64,000 nt of DNA, taken from positions 1 through 64,000 of IMG/VR virus record IMGVR_UViG_3300023210_000017. One strand, given 5' to 3'. Positions 47,801-57,499 of this stretch are shown here, piece by piece. The first letter of the stretch is position 1; each line of letters starts with the position of its first letter. The notes below the pieces were generated by a model. That model was not told the origin of the DNA, made no database searches, and saw only the letters and a program-made list of their open reading frames with translations. A program made the translations under genes and the position numbers. The DNA is from a virus.

Positions 47801-50800
47801 AGGAAATGCAAGATAAAGAGTTTATAAGCCTGACTAATAATCAAAAAGATTTTATTGCAGATAAAATAGCAAAAGACGGATTAACTAGTTTATCAAACAG
47901 AGAGTCTCAGGTAATGGAGTCATCTTATAGAGATATAATTAATGGAAAGGTTGCTAAAAAATTAGCAAGTAAATCTTCTACTGCATCTGATCCTAAAAAA
48001 TCTACATCTGAAAAAGAAGTGGTGAATTTAAGAGCAGAGTTGGAAAAAGTAAAATTAGAAATAGAAGCACGAGAAACAGAGCTTTTTGATAATAAACTTA
48101 CTAATGCTGAATATATGCAGCAAATAGATCCAACTTCTAAAATATATGATAAAAACTTAAAAAAATTAGTAAAAGAACGCAATAGCATTCTTTCAAAACT
48201 TGGAGCAAATAAAGTTATATCTGATGATTTAACTACTGAAGAAGTTGCGCACATAGATGAGTTTATACAATGGGCTGCTGAAAATCTACCTGACTTTATT
48301 ACAATAGAAAATATTGATACTTTAGGTAATAATATGAAATCTGGCGGTCAAAGAGTTGGATCATTTGTAATGGCACTTAATAATATAGCCGGTAAACAAT
48401 CAATTAACGGAACTATATATGCAGGTACATCAACAAGACACGCATACCATGAAGCATTTCATGCTATATTTGAAATGCTTTTAACTGAAGATCAACAAAA
48501 CCAATATTATAAAATTGCTAAAAAAGAGCTTCTAGGTAAATTGAAGTCTCAAGGTAAAAGTCTTAAGTCTGCATTAGAAGAACTTAAAAATTCTGATATA
48601 GATAAATATAAAAGATATTCTAAAGAAAAACTAGAAAAGTTATTGTATGAGGAATATATGGCAGATGAGTTTGAGCTGTTTAAGCAAAATCCAAAAAGCA
48701 CTAAAACTGATTCTTGGATTAAGTCTTTGTTTAATAAGATTATTGAGTGGCTTAGAAATGTATTGGGTACTTATAATGCTACTGAATTGCGAGTTTTATT
48801 TGAAGAAGTTAATGCAGGCAAGTTTAGATCTGGCAAAGTTCAATCTAATCCGTTTACAAATGAGGCTGCGTCAGGCGTTACTTTGGATGTCAGTAAGATA
48901 ATTAGAAGTAAAACAGTAAAAGGAGAAGATGGTTTTGAGTATAGTGTAAGTTTAGATCCAGATGTAGGAAGAGGTATGGTGTCTTCTATTGCAGCTAGAG
49001 TTATAATGCTAGAGTTAGAGAATGAAGATCCTAATTTCAATATAGCAGATGCGGTTACAACTTCAATTGATCTTTATAGAGATCTTTATAAGCTTGATAA
49101 TCCTCAATATGAAAATCTTTCAAAAGCTCAATTTGATCTTTTAATTGCAATAAATAATTCATTTGAAGATTTTGGATATGATTTTTATGAAGCAGTTATA
49201 GATGAACTTAAACTATATGATATAAAACTTGAACTCAAAGAAGAAGAAGATTCAACATGGGAAGAGGGATATGGATTAAGATCTACAGGAGAATATGATA
49301 AAGATGCTTCTCAAAGTGGAGGAGTTAGATCGTTGCCATCTTTCATAAGAAAATATATAGGTACTACAACTATTAGTGAAAAAGATATCTTTGGTCAAAC
49401 TGTTTTAAGAACTTATGAAAATGACAAAGGTGAGACCGTTAATGAAAATATTATAACAGCTGTAGATTTTAGTGCAGCTTATTCAGGATTTTTAAAAGCT
49501 GCTAGTGGCAAGTCTGATCCTGTAACTATATTGCAATCATTATATCTTTTTAGTATTGACAATCCACAAACAAGTGCGGTTGTACAAAGGTTGTTCAATG
49601 ATTTAGGTATAGTATGGGAAGGCCAACTTGAACAAGGTGAACTACCAGGAAAAATCAAACAAAATGGTTTATTCCAAGCTATGCTTAAAGGATTTGAAAA
49701 CTTTAAAGTTGATTACCTATTTATACACAGAGTGCTAGGAAATGGTAAGAATGATCCAAATTCAGGTAAAGTTGTAACATATGATGCAGCTAATAGAGAT
49801 GATGCTCATGAGCAAATAGCAAGATGGACAGATAATTATAAAATGTTACGTAAACAATTTAATTTAGATCCAAGCTTAAGCAAAGATCTTTCTGATAAGT
49901 TAAATGAGTTAATGAAATATTTAGATTCTGATAATAAACAAGAAGAAATATCAGATAAAAAATTAGGAGATATATCTAGAGAATTTGCAAAATTATTAGA
50001 AAGTACTTTAGGTATAGTGTTAAGTCCAAGATATATTGCGTTTAGTATTGCTTCTAACTTAGTTATTGCAACTCCTTATCAAGATGCATTACTTAGATCT
50101 CAAAAAGATATTGTACCTATACAACATAAAGTTATAGAAGAATTACGTATTGGTGTTGATAATAATGCTGATATCATGTCTGAAACTGAAGAAGGTTTAT
50201 ATGGCAGACTTAGAACAATGGCTTTAGGTAATGCACCATTTGATGAAAGAATAGGTGCGTCAGTATTTAGAAATCCTAATGGGGATTTAGTATATGCACA
50301 TCAACTTCCTACATTCCACCTTAAAAGAATAGCTTCATTAAATGATGTTAAAGGAAAAGGTGCTGTTATTGCAGACTTAGCTGAAACAGATCCTTTTTTA
50401 GCAATGAACTTTTTAGTAAAAAGTGAAGCTATGCAGAAGCTTTCTGCAGAAGGTAGATTGAAAATTACTAGACTTTCTGGTTCAAAATCAAGTAGATCTA
50501 TTGAAAAAGATGAAGCTGGAGGTATAACAGAGACATATGATAAAAATGAAAAAGGAACTGTATATGGGGATTATAATCCTCAAGAATTTATAGTTGGTTT
50601 ATTAAGTGCTTATATATCAGGTGTTAATCCTAAATCAGGAAAAGTAAATGATGTAATAGTAGAAACTGAAAAGGATGGAGAAAAAAGTGTAGCAATAGCT
50701 CCAGTTTTACTTAGAGTGATTGAAGCATCTAATACAGGAGATATGATAGGATTACCTATTATAAAAGCTATATTAAAAAGTTCTTCTGGAAAACCTAAAA

Positions 50801-53800
50801 TTACTCAAGAGGCTATTGATGCTCTTGCAGGAAATGTTGAAGCTGAATTTAATAGAATAATGTTGGAGTTAAATCCTGAGACAGCTACATATAATCCTGA
50901 GACAAAAGAAGGTGAATTAATTGTAGGAGCTAATGCAGATAAAACTGGTCAAAATTTTGATATAAACGGAAGAGCCTTTCAATTTACTAATAATAAATTA
51001 ATTTTAGAAAATGCTATCAAGAAAGCTTCCATAGATACTTCAACAGCTAATATTGAACATAATGTTGAACTTGTAGAAAGAATTAAAGAAGGTACTCAGA
51101 CAATGTTTATAATGTCTAATGCTGGAGCTACATTTTCAAATTTTAAAACATCTGATCAAATTAGAAATGTATCTATACAAGGTAGGCTAGGTGCTAAAAA
51201 AGCAAATAAGAAAAAAGGCATAAAAGCTCAACCTAAACAATTAGTTGGAGATCCTACATTAAGAAGAGTTAAATCTTATGGTAAGATAAGTGTTGATGGC
51301 TTAAATGAAGGTCAAGTAATAGAAAAATTTGGCAGTGCTTTACATGTTGATAAAATTCCAGGTGCTAAAAAAGATCATATAGTTGCTATTGCTGGTAAAA
51401 GATATTATGTAGAATCTTTAGAAATAAAAGAATTTTTACAAGGTAATAGAGAATCTTATTTATATGAAGTACTTGAAGATGTAGATACATCAGAAGAAGT
51501 TGAACAAGCTGCAACTGAAGGATTTGCTAATAGATTAGAAACATTATTAAAAGATAATGCTAAACTACCTAAAGATAAACAAGTAGCTTATACATTAGAC
51601 TCAGCATTAAAAGCTATTGGGGAAAGCAGAAAAACTTTCAATGAGTTTATTGAAAGAAGAATGGATGAAAACTTTAAAGAGTTTGAAATTGAATTAAATA
51701 AACAATTTCCTAAAGGGGGATTACCTAGATTTATAGATGAAGGTTTAGTTGGATCTACTACAGCTGGTAAAGATGGAAGTTTTGCAAAAGCAAATGAAAA
51801 ATTAAATTTAACAAATAATGCAACGCATAATTTAAAGCAAATATTTATAAATGATTTTATAAATACTACAGCTATAAATGATATTTTATTAGGAGATCAG
51901 ACATATACTCTTAAAGATGCAGTTGATGCAGTTAAAAGAGCAAAGATGCAAAATGCTGCATACTACAGTGCTGAAAGTAAAATAGCAGCTCCAGAAATGG
52001 GAGTTAAAAAAGCAACTAGTAAAATATCTTTATTTGCAACTACAGATCCTGTAGGAACTTCTATTCATACAGGTAAAGATATTGAAATAGCAGATGCTCA
52101 AAACTATATGACTGTTAAAGCATTTAGATATATGTGGTTTGGTTTTGGAAAGCTTACTCAAACTCAATCTAATTTAATTGATAAAATTGAAAGAGGTGAA
52201 GATATACCAGTAGATGATATATTTGGTGCAGCAGGTGCAGCAAAGAAACAAGAAATGCTAAACTCTAAAAAACTTGTTTATGGTGATGGAAGAACTTTTG
52301 ATAAAATGTCTATTGTCCCTCTTACTAAAGCGTTGACTTCTATTAAAAATGAACAAGGCCAATGGGTTGCAAACCCACTTAGAGCTAGACTTCATAATAT
52401 TAGAGTTAAGATGGAGCAGTTTGAGCAAACTAATGATACTATTGCAATAACAGCTCCTTTATCAGCTCTTAAGATGTTAAAAAAGAATGTCACTCTTATT
52501 GATGATTTTAGTGGAGATAGTGGGGCAATCTGGCAATCTGATTCTAAAGTTTCAGGACCTGGGGGTTCTTTTGACTATATGGATAGATTTGTATCAACAA
52601 ATGCTTCTGAGTTATCTATAGATCAATCTATGGAACTTGACACTAACTTTATGGGACTTCAGGTTTTAAATCCTTCTAATAAGATGGAGATAGTAGATCC
52701 TACTCAAATTAAATCAATAATAACCGGAGAACAAGATGATAGTGTTACTGTAATAGTAGACGGTAAACCTGTTTCTATAGGAAAACTTAGAGATCAATAT
52801 AATAAAGCTACATCAGATAGAATGTTGGGTAAGCATTTAAATAAAAGAAATTTAATATTTTCTTTTGATCCTGAGTATGCTTCAGATGAACTTCATAAAA
52901 GCATTAAAGAAGGTGCAATAAATGTAGACTTATTTAATTATTTACAATATGCTCAGACTAGTTTGGAATCATCTCAAAGTGCAAGTGATCTTATTGAGTT
53001 CTTTACAACTGATGAGGATACAGGTGAGCAAAAATATGAACTTAATAATCCAATTGTAATAGCAAAATTTGAACAATTGTTTCTAAGCTATTTTAGTAAA
53101 GGAGTAACAGCTGAAAAATTGCCTGGTACATCTGCAGCTTTAATGTCTGATTTTGGAATGAATGTTTATAGAAGAGTTATAAGCGTAGATGAAAAAGGAC
53201 ATCCGTTAGAACAAGAAATAATTAGATCAGATGATTTCTTAAATAACTATTCTCAAGAAGATCTTATTGCAAGAGGAGATAAACCATTAGACTTTTCAGA
53301 TGATAAAAGTTTTGACACACTTAAACTTGAAGTAGAAAAAGCAAAAGGAAAAGGTGTAATAATATTAGATAGACTTAGATCTGATATGACTGAATTTAAA
53401 GATGGAAAATCTACAAAAATAAAATACAGTGAGTCATTGTTACCTGCTCATTCTAAAGAAGCATACACATTAGTAGATCAGGTTCCATCAAAACAAATAC
53501 CAGATGTACTTTCAAAAATGTTTGGTATACGTATTCCATCTCAGGATAATCATTCTACAGTGAATATTAAAGTTGTAGATTTCTTACCTGTCTTCTATGG
53601 TTCAACAATTGTTTCTTCACGAGAACTAGTTGAGGTATCAGGGGCCGATTTTGATATTGATAAACTTTATATTCAAATGAAGGATTATTATGAAGATAAT
53701 GGAGAATTTAAAGAATATTCAGATTCACATGAAGATTATATTAGATATGTAAATAAACAAGTAAACAAACAAGGGAGTATATATAATGAAGCTTTATTAA

Positions 53801-56800
53801 AATCTCAAAAAGGAATGGATGAAAGTGTTGATGACAGCACTATGGATTCTTTCAAAAAAGAGAAGTTAACAGCAGCCAGCATTAATGCTTTAACTGAATT
53901 AAAATTACCTAGATCTAAAGCTGAGTATGACGCATATATTAAAAAGAATGATAGAATTCCATATGCAGGTGCTTTAAATAATAAAATATTAGATTTAAAA
54001 ATAGCTTTAATAGGTAATGACGGTGTAACAAAATCTATGAATGGTAATTCACCTATATCATATGAAGCCGCAGATATAGAGATACTAACTGATGTATGGA
54101 AAGAAATTTCAGAAGCACTTCCACAGTTAGCTGAATTGGTTAATGAAGATGGGATTAATGCTAATGATTTATTTGGTAAATGGAAAGGATTTACAAATAA
54201 TAAAGCGGGTGCTAGATCAATTGGAGCTGCAGTATTACCAAACTTATATCTAAGTTTAATGCAAGAATATGAACTTGAATTTAACTCAGTAACAGTTGCT
54301 GGTAAAACTTTAGGTACTAAATTAACTTTTGATAATAAAATTTTTAGAAACTTTAGAAATAAAGATGAAAATGGTAAATCTACAACTAGAGAGTTAAAAG
54401 AAGATGGCACTGAAGGTAGAAGAAAGCAATATATAATTTCTGCATTAATTACAGCAATGACAGATAATGCTAAAGAAAGACTTGCTGCTAAATTAGGATT
54501 AAGTAGAAATTCTTTAGCTGTTGTTACTAATATGGTTGCAATGGGTGTTCCAATTAAAACTTCTATATTATTAATGAATCAACCTCAAGTGAAGAGAGTG
54601 TATGAATTAGAAGCATTATCTGGTGATGAAATTTTTAGTGTTACTAAGGTAATGGAAGAAATGGTTTCAGCTCTTGAAGGTGCTGTAATGTCTCATCCTT
54701 CAACTATTAATATTGAAGATATAAATGTTAATCAAAAATCATTGACTGAAGCAATTGATGACCCAAGTTTAGCTTTTGATGATATTTCAGATTTCTTTGA
54801 TAGTGCAGATGACTTAGATTCAAAAATAAATAAAGCTATTGAATCAGGAAAAAATATTAATCCAGAAAATATGGTTAGAGATATTGCCATATTAAATCAA
54901 TTTTTAGAAGCTGCTAAAATTGCAAAGTTTACACGAAATTTAGGAGCAATATTAAATTTAACAGGTGGATATGGTAAAAATTTAGCTGAATTTACACAGA
55001 TTGACAATGCTATAAAAGAACTTGGTTTAAATTTAAGTGATGCGGAATATAATAAATTGCCTATTTCAAAATCTAAATTTACTAAAAGTAGCAAAAGTAA
55101 TTCAAAATTGACTGTAAAGCCAATAATGGATGTAAGAAAGATATTTAAAGGTAAGGCATGGCAAAGTACACTGCTTAATGTATATTTAGAATTTTCTAAA
55201 AATTTAGCACCTAAAGTATTTTTATCTGAAAGCAGAATATACAAAGCAATGTATAATTCAATAATTGATCAGATGGAAGGCTTTGTATCAAATGATACTA
55301 GAGATGTTATTAAACGAGATCTTTTATCTTACATTACATTAAAAGCCTGGGTAAAGTTATCCGTTGAGTCTAGTTCAAGTGGTTGGGCCAATTTGAATAA
55401 TGACATGATTTATGAAGAAGGTGAAAGTAGTATAGGAAACATTGTAGAAAAAGCAAGAGAAGCAAACGGTGCTACATACAATGCGTTTTTAAATGATTTC
55501 ATTAAGATAGAAAGAGCATCAGATGAAAATAATAAAATAGGAATAACAACAATATCAGCAAATACATTAACACCGTTAAATGATTTTCAAAAAATTAATG
55601 TTCAAAATGGATTTAAAGAATTGTTTGTAAATCCTGAAACTAGAGAATATGCTGTTGCAATTTTAAATTATCTAATGGTTAAAGATGGATTGCAACCTAC
55701 ATATAAAACATTGTTGACAGCTGTTTCACCAAGTATGCTTGGACGATATCTTGAAAGTATAACAACAGTGAGAGAAGCTGTTGCAAGAGAAGAAGATTCC
55801 AATCAACTTTTTCAATCAGTATTTGGCATGAGTGCTAGTGAATTAAGATCTGATTTTACAGTTAACTATTTAGCTTCTGTAAAAAATAAAAGATTTGTTC
55901 AACAAAAAGGAGAAGGAACAGCTATTCCATCATATAATCCTATATCACAAGCTATTACTACATCAACTATTTCAACTGAAAAAGTAATATCTCAACCTAA
56001 TACACTTTTTGTTATATTTGATAATGAAGATGGGCTTGGTTCAACTGATGGTGGAATTGTAAGAGATCAACCTAATGTTTATAGAATAAAAATTAAAAAG
56101 AATATAACAAATAATGCAGGTAGTTTTTATACAGAGGATGAAGTTACTGCTAAAACAATAGAGTTAACAAACTCAATAAATCAATTAGAAAAAACTGCAG
56201 AATTATTTCCTGGCGGTATAGTTTTTCCAACAAAAATGGAGGATACTATTAGAAAAGCTTTTAGTGAAAATAATCCAAAAATGCATGATGATTTAGCTAT
56301 TTTATTGCAGGAAAAGTTTGCGTATAGAATGAATGGTGTAAAAACAGAAAAGCAAAAAAATGCGGCCCCTGTAAATAAAAAAGCTGTTAAAAGTCCTATA
56401 TATATAAATAACTCTAAAGAAGTTCCGGTGTTAATCATTGATTTAAATAAAAATGTAGGTAAAGAATTTTCACCAAAATCAAATGAAGTTCAAGAAAGAA
56501 TTCAACCTAAAGCTAAAAACTCTGCAGAAAGAAAAACTTTTAAAGATAATCTTTATAAAGTGAATGTGGCCGGATTTAAAAGTGTAGAAGTTGTAAGAAA
56601 TAATATTCAATATCAAGAAGTATTATTACCTGCAATGATTAAGGTGAAAGGTCAGCTATTTCAATTAGTAACAATAGCCGGAAGTCAATTGGGAGATCAA
56701 TCTATTTTAGATAGTCTTGGTGTTTTATCAGGAAACTACGCTGAATATATTGCAGTACCTGATATGGGTAGTACTGGAGCAACAGCAGTAGGATTTGTAT

Positions 56801-57489
56801 TTCCAAATCTTAAAGAAACTAGTGAAGTTCAAAAGGTTATTAAAGAAGCTAATCCTAATTCAGAAGATGGTGGTAATAAATTTACAAAAGATCCAATACC
56901 ATCACAAGATTATACGCAAGGAGATTATCCAGCAATGGATGCTATACTTGAACAAAAATATGAAGAAATGTCAACTGTAGCAAAATCAGTTAATATTCAG
57001 GTACCAACATATGAAGAATTTATTTTATTAGATACGGCTCAAAAAGCAATTAAAAATTATTTAGATACAATATCTGATTCTGATTCTCAAGTAACTTATA
57101 CTAATGGTTCAGTTACAGTTAATGGAAATCCATTAAATGATCTTAAAGCAGAAATAGAAGAAGCTGGTGGAGGTAAAGCTGAAGATTCTTTTGATATAGG
57201 AGGTCAACCAGCACAACCAGCTAGTGAGGTTGAAGGTAAAAAAGAAGATTCTTTTGATATTAATAATACTGAAGGTGTAGCAAATGAAAATGAAAGTGAT
57301 ATATTTGGGAATTCTTCTGAAACTACATTAATGTTAACAGAATTTTATGATAGTTTGACAATACGTCAAAAACAAATATTAGCAACATTTGAGATTAAAT
57401 CAACTAAAGATTTAATTAAAGAAAGTGAAAAAAATCAATATGGTACAACAGAAGAATTTATTGAAGAGATTAAACAATGTTTTATTTAA
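41884..57489 (+). CDS. Giant virion protein with zincin and virion RNA polymerase domains
   Basis: 5,201 residues in one unbroken frame. Residues ~220-260 and ~400-560 contain hydrophobic helices (NAGYTFGIIGSIALEEAALFGLAAI). At 2189-2193 is HEAFH within AYHEAFHAIFEML, a zinc-metalloprotease signature; EEYMADEF near 2256 could give the third ligand. Residues ~3800-4200 hold the polymerase core: RIPSQDNHS, KVVDFLPVFYGSTIVSS and then SGADFDIDKLY, with D3922, D3924 and D3926. DFDID is the catalytic, metal-binding motif reported for the crAss-like virion RNA polymerase (phage phi14:2 gp66), related to two-barrel polymerases. The enzyme would enter with the DNA and transcribe early genes. The zincin could process this or neighbouring proteins. 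Functions outside these blocks are unknown. Confidence 0.85.
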   Translation: MEDIILNNQVPNNPVGVPDDQFNFQTISELEVPPNLAEFDKSLDPEYEVMLEQQSALINKFAMAATHNYNSPYPAPSTGGYNTASQQSAPNPHTLQGKLRLFSDVDKQDPVVKEQGMFGSNVVKIADPVVSGIRQSNFDRFYASPAYGKLGWHPHANMEEYYNERTTWWDDTSRMLGELGALTGTGFLSGYRSWGDLDSVMDLQSAVEYEDAIRIGSSSKDGFGAGFNNFLLNAGYTFGIIGSIALEEAALFGLAAIQGGLNPASDAILAARTASNASRLAKLGRRVANSFSVGKLAQGTRAIVQNLKRIENARDFYSVAKAGGNVLGKMLIPETMSTFKNLKSAQKAGENLTWMARSSKKLGGFYRDARSMNFALSEGRMEGGSVYKSQLSANYAIQAEKNRREGLGDVTSEQMKALSDQALEAAFVTSSWNVPVIYLSNQLLLGNAFGGFKRSLSQMARDNIKGVGKRILKTKATLEGAKGAKKVARDVFEKVDDSFMDWKYLKAKVKAGGAKGGVVMAAGAGLRFFANNVAEGAQELYQEAVSAGVKDYYTSLMRDPANSNIQQMKASAQAGLGEQWSGQGLETFMSGFFMGSVVSGPQKLVFQGIPNLYQAKFNKTEYAEYKANKEKLVDATLKSLNSSWNSQQESVDSMFDTDTLNFLEQKQAAEAMESATMQDNVFDFMDAGDTARFSSLHRMFSTGKEDFFKEQLQDYLTMSDEELGQAFPAEAKAAKSGKLRNKIQKQIKNIDVMREMYDKHNEDMVNPYDPAAFTPGSKEHTEESYKHLAFNHAKMLFMFTKDGFLKAGERAQSIYNKLESDPIIKELAANDITVLLNKDTLQKEIKQLEEEIPGLGEAGTKLLKKDKEKKLEKLKAIAEVLYANENQTLSIKDKRFDRRKTSKLMPKVLDYLKMLAKTKKDFVDESRIKEVINMIIDHNHLSNRQKVYDKAIQFMTNPKELDLIVRRSAEYIKFAHTDKLNLQKELIEKLILRKEINQLLNELMKLDVYVDPSEMLMFNETGDSKHLRTFHTEDGILNEIDDPVLYNKVLSIIDVYRQTSGVQEKIDAEKAAEAEAAQSGTQSADTTKSKIDELLEEEGIKAPEVKIQGKAKNESPVLDKIINSRWIQYRAMQANLGNAPVTLEEFLETAIAKNIITAYTGLKKLWYQSLISMENEQIRMLKYTTDNGFLNWLSLQEENPIVFKILDESNLDFKFFLPDFEKQKGEQAGKEDGEKTFKGYTGNNVEIIEIESIDINTKEKTTYYQIRQKNGDYVEESISDSVAPGNPTLSFTDAAVAKQIAAKIDPLVVNLDAYEFGGQTLQYGMRIKDVKTGKHYIVLANPSDVKSGRIYVLNEDSSYLLASDKRTRNASVEKGKDGKRGLTEAEFQARFKVEKINLGATALPKGASKLRLDSATSLIPHKNDRGTNTEEGKVLAFRRYAYIVQRLSKEELESLEVEVTTNSNGGAFIRQFKLDKEGAEPNPFIDATSAPYNIAIKMPEALSKKMNKLLLAENLNPTKDGIIGYIPNGDVILKDRKTGEVINPLNIQGDQISDLFSTSKDSEVAAKEIQQSFAIQYTIMNAIKDKLDGASEGTFSLTDIGGVNFSTTPGYIEFLKKGETVRIDQLHHNTVDGKVVILKNTKRRNKKGEASISTAFTPMGLPVEEELAFEKKIKSEMNDQSLNIWDSATNAGRYVMIVKQDNGVYSYFPIKSDKLEAEELNTLADALIKQSATTAKENVETNEDGETKVKDLSYSSAWNQDLNNGEIEGISGFYIASIPGYSFDINITAKGGIQVKIYDRAGNEAISLIMSNVSDIAQYAGAENKSDLIKDLFELVNEQLKDAPSKFTKKTSDARKKVIRDASKNISLNLDSLRKSFSQKTKAKDIIDNVVTTVSPSIRAGAKIISNVDGVDAQQMIAAGVTVGPSVPTAGTFTPTETFTDADGKPIPKGPETTTSSEDLDIDLALLSDEAFKEMQDKEFISLTNNQKDFIADKIAKDGLTSLSNRESQVMESSYRDIINGKVAKKLASKSSTASDPKKSTSEKEVVNLRAELEKVKLEIEARETELFDNKLTNAEYMQQIDPTSKIYDKNLKKLVKERNSILSKLGANKVISDDLTTEEVAHIDEFIQWAAENLPDFITIENIDTLGNNMKSGGQRVGSFVMALNNIAGKQSINGTIYAGTSTRHAYHEAFHAIFEMLLTEDQQNQYYKIAKKELLGKLKSQGKSLKSALEELKNSDIDKYKRYSKEKLEKLLYEEYMADEFELFKQNPKSTKTDSWIKSLFNKIIEWLRNVLGTYNATELRVLFEEVNAGKFRSGKVQSNPFTNEAASGVTLDVSKIIRSKTVKGEDGFEYSVSLDPDVGRGMVSSIAARVIMLELENEDPNFNIADAVTTSIDLYRDLYKLDNPQYENLSKAQFDLLIAINNSFEDFGYDFYEAVIDELKLYDIKLELKEEEDSTWEEGYGLRSTGEYDKDASQSGGVRSLPSFIRKYIGTTTISEKDIFGQTVLRTYENDKGETVNENIITAVDFSAAYSGFLKAASGKSDPVTILQSLYLFSIDNPQTSAVVQRLFNDLGIVWEGQLEQGELPGKIKQNGLFQAMLKGFENFKVDYLFIHRVLGNGKNDPNSGKVVTYDAANRDDAHEQIARWTDNYKMLRKQFNLDPSLSKDLSDKLNELMKYLDSDNKQEEISDKKLGDISREFAKLLESTLGIVLSPRYIAFSIASNLVIATPYQDALLRSQKDIVPIQHKVIEELRIGVDNNADIMSETEEGLYGRLRTMALGNAPFDERIGASVFRNPNGDLVYAHQLPTFHLKRIASLNDVKGKGAVIADLAETDPFLAMNFLVKSEAMQKLSAEGRLKITRLSGSKSSRSIEKDEAGGITETYDKNEKGTVYGDYNPQEFIVGLLSAYISGVNPKSGKVNDVIVETEKDGEKSVAIAPVLLRVIEASNTGDMIGLPIIKAILKSSSGKPKITQEAIDALAGNVEAEFNRIMLELNPETATYNPETKEGELIVGANADKTGQNFDINGRAFQFTNNKLILENAIKKASIDTSTANIEHNVELVERIKEGTQTMFIMSNAGATFSNFKTSDQIRNVSIQGRLGAKKANKKKGIKAQPKQLVGDPTLRRVKSYGKISVDGLNEGQVIEKFGSALHVDKIPGAKKDHIVAIAGKRYYVESLEIKEFLQGNRESYLYEVLEDVDTSEEVEQAATEGFANRLETLLKDNAKLPKDKQVAYTLDSALKAIGESRKTFNEFIERRMDENFKEFEIELNKQFPKGGLPRFIDEGLVGSTTAGKDGSFAKANEKLNLTNNATHNLKQIFINDFINTTAINDILLGDQTYTLKDAVDAVKRAKMQNAAYYSAESKIAAPEMGVKKATSKISLFATTDPVGTSIHTGKDIEIADAQNYMTVKAFRYMWFGFGKLTQTQSNLIDKIERGEDIPVDDIFGAAGAAKKQEMLNSKKLVYGDGRTFDKMSIVPLTKALTSIKNEQGQWVANPLRARLHNIRVKMEQFEQTNDTIAITAPLSALKMLKKNVTLIDDFSGDSGAIWQSDSKVSGPGGSFDYMDRFVSTNASELSIDQSMELDTNFMGLQVLNPSNKMEIVDPTQIKSIITGEQDDSVTVIVDGKPVSIGKLRDQYNKATSDRMLGKHLNKRNLIFSFDPEYASDELHKSIKEGAINVDLFNYLQYAQTSLESSQSASDLIEFFTTDEDTGEQKYELNNPIVIAKFEQLFLSYFSKGVTAEKLPGTSAALMSDFGMNVYRRVISVDEKGHPLEQEIIRSDDFLNNYSQEDLIARGDKPLDFSDDKSFDTLKLEVEKAKGKGVIILDRLRSDMTEFKDGKSTKIKYSESLLPAHSKEAYTLVDQVPSKQIPDVLSKMFGIRIPSQDNHSTVNIKVVDFLPVFYGSTIVSSRELVEVSGADFDIDKLYIQMKDYYEDNGEFKEYSDSHEDYIRYVNKQVNKQGSIYNEALLKSQKGMDESVDDSTMDSFKKEKLTAASINALTELKLPRSKAEYDAYIKKNDRIPYAGALNNKILDLKIALIGNDGVTKSMNGNSPISYEAADIEILTDVWKEISEALPQLAELVNEDGINANDLFGKWKGFTNNKAGARSIGAAVLPNLYLSLMQEYELEFNSVTVAGKTLGTKLTFDNKIFRNFRNKDENGKSTTRELKEDGTEGRRKQYIISALITAMTDNAKERLAAKLGLSRNSLAVVTNMVAMGVPIKTSILLMNQPQVKRVYELEALSGDEIFSVTKVMEEMVSALEGAVMSHPSTINIEDINVNQKSLTEAIDDPSLAFDDISDFFDSADDLDSKINKAIESGKNINPENMVRDIAILNQFLEAAKIAKFTRNLGAILNLTGGYGKNLAEFTQIDNAIKELGLNLSDAEYNKLPISKSKFTKSSKSNSKLTVKPIMDVRKIFKGKAWQSTLLNVYLEFSKNLAPKVFLSESRIYKAMYNSIIDQMEGFVSNDTRDVIKRDLLSYITLKAWVKLSVESSSSGWANLNNDMIYEEGESSIGNIVEKAREANGATYNAFLNDFIKIERASDENNKIGITTISANTLTPLNDFQKINVQNGFKELFVNPETREYAVAILNYLMVKDGLQPTYKTLLTAVSPSMLGRYLESITTVREAVAREEDSNQLFQSVFGMSASELRSDFTVNYLASVKNKRFVQQKGEGTAIPSYNPISQAITTSTISTEKVISQPNTLFVIFDNEDGLGSTDGGIVRDQPNVYRIKIKKNITNNAGSFYTEDEVTAKTIELTNSINQLEKTAELFPGGIVFPTKMEDTIRKAFSENNPKMHDDLAILLQEKFAYRMNGVKTEKQKNAAPVNKKAVKSPIYINNSKEVPVLIIDLNKNVGKEFSPKSNEVQERIQPKAKNSAERKTFKDNLYKVNVAGFKSVEVVRNNIQYQEVLLPAMIKVKGQLFQLVTIAGSQLGDQSILDSLGVLSGNYAEYIAVPDMGSTGATAVGFVFPNLKETSEVQKVIKEANPNSEDGGNKFTKDPIPSQDYTQGDYPAMDAILEQKYEEMSTVAKSVNIQVPTYEEFILLDTAQKAIKNYLDTISDSDSQVTYTNGSVTVNGNPLNDLKAEIEEAGGGKAEDSFDIGGQPAQPASEVEGKKEDSFDINNTEGVANENESDIFGNSSETTLMLTEFYDSLTIRQKQILATFEIKSTKDLIKESEKNQYGTTEEFIEEIKQCFI

Positions 57490-57499
57490 GTAAATAATT

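Noticed and set aside
53805-54410. 201-codon reading frame on the minus strand
   Set aside because: It lies wholly inside the giant polymerase gene, whose frame continues without break and carries recognisable motifs. The antisense product has a shadow-like Ser/Leu/Phe composition.
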